Source of the DNA: Lysobacteraceae bacterium
GTDB taxonomy: Bacteria; Pseudomonadota; Gammaproteobacteria; Xanthomonadales; Wenzhouxiangellaceae
Assembly: GCA_020201235.1 (NCBI GenBank)
Contig: JAIVHD010000305.1
Location: 1 to 8,003, forward strand
Length of the DNA stretch: 8,003 bases
Direction of reading: 5' to 3'
Below, piece after piece: positions 6,321 to 8,003 of this stretch. Under the pieces are notes generated by a model, which did no database searches, was not told the origin of the DNA, and saw only the letters and a program-made list of their open reading frames with translations. The position numbers and the translations under genes are program-made. Numbering within the stretch: position 1 is the stretch's first letter; every line of letters begins with the position of its first letter.

Positions 6321-6674
6321 ATGAAAACCAGATTCAATCAAATGAAATTTTGGCTCGTAGCGCTGTTGTTGAGCCTATGCGTGGCCGGATCGGCATTGGC
6401 ACAGTCTGACGGTGCGGCCTTCGATACCGCCATCGGCCTGCCGCAGCCGATGGTCGTCGACCGCGTCGATCACCAGGCCGGCCTGGTGGTCCTCAACGGC
6501 CGTTCGTATCGGGTGTCGGCGAGCAAGGCATCGATCGCCGCACTTCAAACCAGCGGACGCTGGCTGACCCTCAATGACCTGCGGCCGGGGATGGAAGTTC
6601 TGGTATCAACCGACGCCACGCAGCCCACTGCCAAGCACACGCCGGATATTCTCGGCATGTGGCGGATCGAGTAA
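6321..6674 (+). CDS. Small exported protein in the PilY2 position
   Basis: A 117-residue protein with a clear signal peptide (residues 1-27: basic MKTRFNQMK, a Leu/Val/Ala core, then GSALA^Q). The mature part is about 90 residues and looks like a single small beta domain: 'MVVDRVDHQAGLVVLNGRSYRVS', then 'LNDLRPGMEVLV'. The pattern 'VLNGRxYRVS ... LRPGMxV' resembles an OB-like or S1-like barrel, but this is only an impression from the sequence. In Pseudomonas a protein of nearly the same size, PilY2, lies between pilY1 and pilE, and this gene has exactly that place: 21 bases after pilY1 and 3 to 6 bases before pilE. PilY2 has a modest reported role in pilus assembly. I call it PilY2-like by position, size and general make-up, not by clear sequence identity. 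It is intact, unlike both its neighbours. Confidence 0.7.
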   Translation: MKTRFNQMKFWLVALLLSLCVAGSALAQSDGAAFDTAIGLPQPMVVDRVDHQAGLVVLNGRSYRVSASKASIAALQTSGRWLTLNDLRPGMEVLVSTDATQPTAKHTPDILGMWRIE

Positions 6675-6680
6675 CCGGTG

Positions 6681-6993
6681 ATGAAATTCCTGCCCGTTCG
6701 CCGACACGCCGCCGGCTTTACCCTGATTGAACTGTTGATGGCCATCGTGATTCTCGGCATCGTGCTTGGCATCGCAATCCCGAATTACCGCCAATGGGTC
6801 ATCCAGTCGGCGCGCGCCGAGGGCAAGACCGCGTTGTTTCAGGTGGCCCAAACGCTGGAGCGCTGCTTTACCCGCATTGACCGCGACGCCGCAAGGTGGA
6901 CAACTAGAGGACACCGAGTGCCTCAACTTTACCCTGGCAAGCAACGGTACGCGCGGTGTCAGCGGCAGCGGAGATGCCGCCGACTGCTGGTAG
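6681..6993 (+). pseudogene. pilE: Type IV pilus minor pilin PilE, internally deleted and frameshifted
   Basis: PilE is a pilin-like minor subunit of the tip complex. The N-terminal half is excellent: leader MKFLPVRRHAAG, cut before FTLIELLMAIVILGIVLGIA with Glu at mature position 5, then 'IPNYRQWVIQSARAEGKTALFQVAQTLERCFTR'. The C-terminal end is equally recognisable, but in the next frame from 6877: LTATPQGGQLEDTECLNFTL, then 'RGVSGSGDAADCW' and TAG (6991-6993), the classic PilE ending with its Cys pair. The middle, which in relatives spans some tens of residues between 'ERCFT' and 'LTATP', is absent, and the junction (about 6870-6877) shifts the frame. Translation from ATG 6681 or GTG 6678 would run out of frame to a TGA at 7061 with an Arg-rich nonsense tail. 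The start lies 6 bases after the PilY2-like stop, so it is in the same operon. Confidence 0.82.
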
Positions 6994-7124
6994 CGCGACC
7001 CGGGTGTTCATTTGGCCCCGCATCGGTGACCGCCGGACTCACGCACCGTGCCGCTTGCTGAGCCCGTCTTATTCACTACGCAAACCGTCAGCGACCCGGC
7101 CCCGATCGACACCGACCGAAGTGG

Positions 7125-7144
7125 GTCGCGGTTGCATCCGCGAC
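7125..7144. repeat. Hairpin: 7-bp stem, 6-base loop
   Basis: GTCGCGG (7125-7131), loop TTGCAT, CCGCGAC (7138-7144): a perfect 7-bp GC-rich stem. Its left arm overlaps GGGTCGC (7123-7129), which can instead pair with GCGACCC (7091-7097), so two mutually exclusive stems are possible in RNA. Confidence 0.45.
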
Positions 7145-7164
7145 GCAGCAATGGGCATCACCCC

Positions 7165-7184
7165 GTCGGCGACGCCGCGCCGAC
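7165..7184. repeat. Hairpin: 7-bp stem, 6-base loop, 40 bp after the first
   Basis: GTCGGCG (7165-7171), loop ACGCCG, CGCCGAC (7178-7184). It has the same geometry as the hairpin at 7125-7144 and starts exactly 40 bp later. A third, looser stem (7194-7200 with 7212-7218, one G-U pair) follows. Confidence 0.45.
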
Positions 7185-7251
7185 CTACGCAAACCGCCGG
7201 CAACGCCGCGCCTGGCGGCTCCGCAGTAGGCAGGGTGGTGAATCAGGCGGG

Positions 7252-7257
7252 TACACT
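7252..7257 (+). promoter_or_regulatory. Candidate -10 element of the kinase gene
   Basis: TACACT in the context GGGTACACTGG. The hexamer 17 bases upstream (GGCAGG) is a weak -35. It would start transcription near 7264, about 25 bases before the TTG start at 7289, and supports a promoter of its own for the kinase gene. Confidence 0.25.
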
Positions 7258-7288
7258 GGGGCTCTGCCTGGCACCGTGCGCCCGCATC

Positions 7289-8003
7289 TTGAAACCCGAT
7301 TCGTCTAAATCACCGCTCGATCTGCCCGACTTCTGTCAGCCTCGCGCGGTCTTGTTGCTGGTCTTAATGGGCCTGCTGCTGGCGTTGTTGCTGGCATTGG
7401 CTGCCCGACCCGATTTTTCGGGCTTCTGGAGTGCGCTCGGGCTTTCGGCCTTGATGATTCAATCCATCGTGCTTGCCGCCTGTCTTGTGTTGTGCGCGGG
7501 TCGTGGCGTGCTTGCCCGCTTGCCGCTTTCGGCTGCATTGACGATGATTTTTCTGGTGATTCAGATTTTGGTCGCCGGGTTTTCCTGGTTGGTCGCGCGT
7601 TCCTTTTTTGTGTTTTACAGCGTCGAGTCCGGGCTTGTCGACGGCCACTGGATTGTGCGCAACCTGCTAATTTCGGTGATCGCCTCGGTGATCCTGATGT
7701 TTTATCTGATTCTGCATCGCCAGTGGCAGTTGCAAGTCCGCGCCGAGGCCGGCGCGCGGCTGGAAGCGCTGCAGGCCCGGATTCGCCCGCACTTTCTGTT
7801 CAACACGCTCAATACCATTGCCAGCTTGGTCAAAACCCGTCCCGAGCAGGCCGAGCAGGCGGTGCTGGACCTGTCCGATCTGTTACGCACCGGCTTTCGC
7901 GGCGGTGCCCGTCACAGCCTGGCCGAGGAGCTGGAGCTGGTGCGCGGCTATCTGCGAATCGAATCGCAGCGCCTGGGGCCCCGGCTATCGATTGATTGGC
8001 GGC
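7289..8003 (+). CDS. algZ: AlgZ/FimS-type sensor histidine kinase (LytS family), C-terminus outside window
   Basis: Membrane sensor kinase that signals to a LytTR-type response regulator (AlgR in Pseudomonas), which controls this pilus operon and other surface functions. The N-terminus has the family opening 'PLDLPDFCQPRAVLL', then four hydrophobic segments (about residues 19-38, 47-70, 80-105 and 125-145). The kinase part follows: 'LEALQARIRPHFLFNTLNTI' is the PF06580 His-kinase box, with the phospho-accepting His at codon 168, and 'DLSDLLRTGFRG' and 'LAEELELVRGYLRIESQRLG' are the conserved helices after it. The ATPase domain lies beyond the edge. Upstream in this frame there is no ATG; TTG 7289 (KPDSSKSPLD follows) is chosen because GTG 7235/7238 would precede the candidate -10. 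No good ribosome site is visible, so the start is uncertain. No stop or frameshift is seen in 715 bases. Confidence 0.85.
   Translation, partial: MKPDSSKSPLDLPDFCQPRAVLLLVLMGLLLALLLALAARPDFSGFWSALGLSALMIQSIVLAACLVLCAGRGVLARLPLSAALTMIFLVIQILVAGFSWLVARSFFVFYSVESGLVDGHWIVRNLLISVIASVILMFYLILHRQWQLQVRAEAGARLEALQARIRPHFLFNTLNTIASLVKTRPEQAEQAVLDLSDLLRTGFRGGARHSLAEELELVRGYLRIESQRLGPRLSIDWR

Larger units (their letters stand above)
6994..7288 (+). other. Non-coding gap between pilE and the kinase gene, rich in hairpins and short repeats
   Basis: I see no credible gene on either strand here. It holds three GC-rich hairpins (7125-7144, 7165-7184, 7194-7218), a 12-bp perfect direct repeat CTACGCAAACCG (7076-7087 and 7185-7196), a 9-bp direct repeat GCGACCCGG (6995-7003 and 7091-7099), and a candidate -10 for the kinase gene. 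There is no T-rich tract after any hairpin, so no typical intrinsic terminator. Transcription from the pilus operon could end by Rho or continue into the kinase gene. Confidence 0.5.

Noticed and set aside
7165..7218. Intrinsic terminator for the pilus operon
   Set aside because: The stems are strong but none is followed by a run of T, so a Rho-independent terminator is not supported.
7048..7308. Possible small gene of 86 codons between pilE and the kinase gene
   Set aside because: Arg/Gly-rich, no ribosome site, spans the hairpins and overlaps the probable kinase start; more likely chance.
7492..7995. Plus-strand open frame of 167 codons near the right edge
   Set aside because: It overlaps the kinase gene, whose frame shows membrane segments and the RPHFLFNTLNT motif; this one has no domain.
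1..8003. CRISPR array, transposase, tRNA or rRNA gene
   Set aside because: No regularly spaced long repeats, no transposase-like protein or terminal inverted repeats, and no tRNA or rRNA signature were seen on either strand.

Overview
The window looks like chromosome of a GC-rich gammaproteobacterium, probably of the Xanthomonadales/Pseudomonas type. I base this on gene order and protein style, since no phylogenetic marker is present. It holds nearly the whole minor-pilin operon of a type IVa pilus (T4P), in the order known from Pseudomonas fimU-pilVWXY1Y2E. The operon is flanked by the start of a divergent cytochrome c gene on the left and by a LytS/AlgZ-family sensor kinase gene on the right.

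Layout. 1-84 (minus): first 28 codons of a membrane-anchored cytochrome c-like protein. 85-288: compact divergent control region with a perfect minus-strand -10, a two-copy direct repeat that fits the LytTR-regulator consensus, and a plus-strand promoter candidate. 289-798 fimT/gspH-type minor pilin; 795-1250 pilV; 1254-2421 pilW; 2418-3035 pilX; 3103-6299 pilY1 (adhesin/tip protein); 6321-6674 a PilY2-like small exported protein; 6681-6993 pilE. 6994-7288: non-coding, rich in hairpins and short repeats. 7289-end: histidine kinase of the AlgZ/FimS type, cut by the window edge. The genes overlap or nearly abut (ATGA overlaps at 795 and 2418), so this reads as one transcription unit.

Working together. 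The minor pilins (FimT, PilV, PilW, PilX, PilE) and PilY1 would form the priming and tip complex of the pilus. The kinase at the right edge belongs to the system (AlgZ/AlgR, also called FimS/AlgR) known in Pseudomonas to switch on this operon. The LytTR-type direct repeat sits just upstream of the fimT promoter, so a closed regulatory circuit is visible within 8 kb.

The main oddity is that three genes of the operon are broken in the same way. In pilW (about 1341-1366), pilY1 (about 5505-5513) and pilE (about 6870-6877) recognisable family sequence jumps from one reading frame to another, and an expected conserved block is missing between the two halves: the PilW transmembrane pilin helix, the PilY1 block that normally carries the C-terminal calcium loop, and the middle of PilE. 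The flanks are otherwise clean. This means either very recent multi-site decay of the pilus tip complex or repeated assembly deletions; raw reads would decide. A diverged 40-bp tandem duplication at the end of pilX is a separate oddity.
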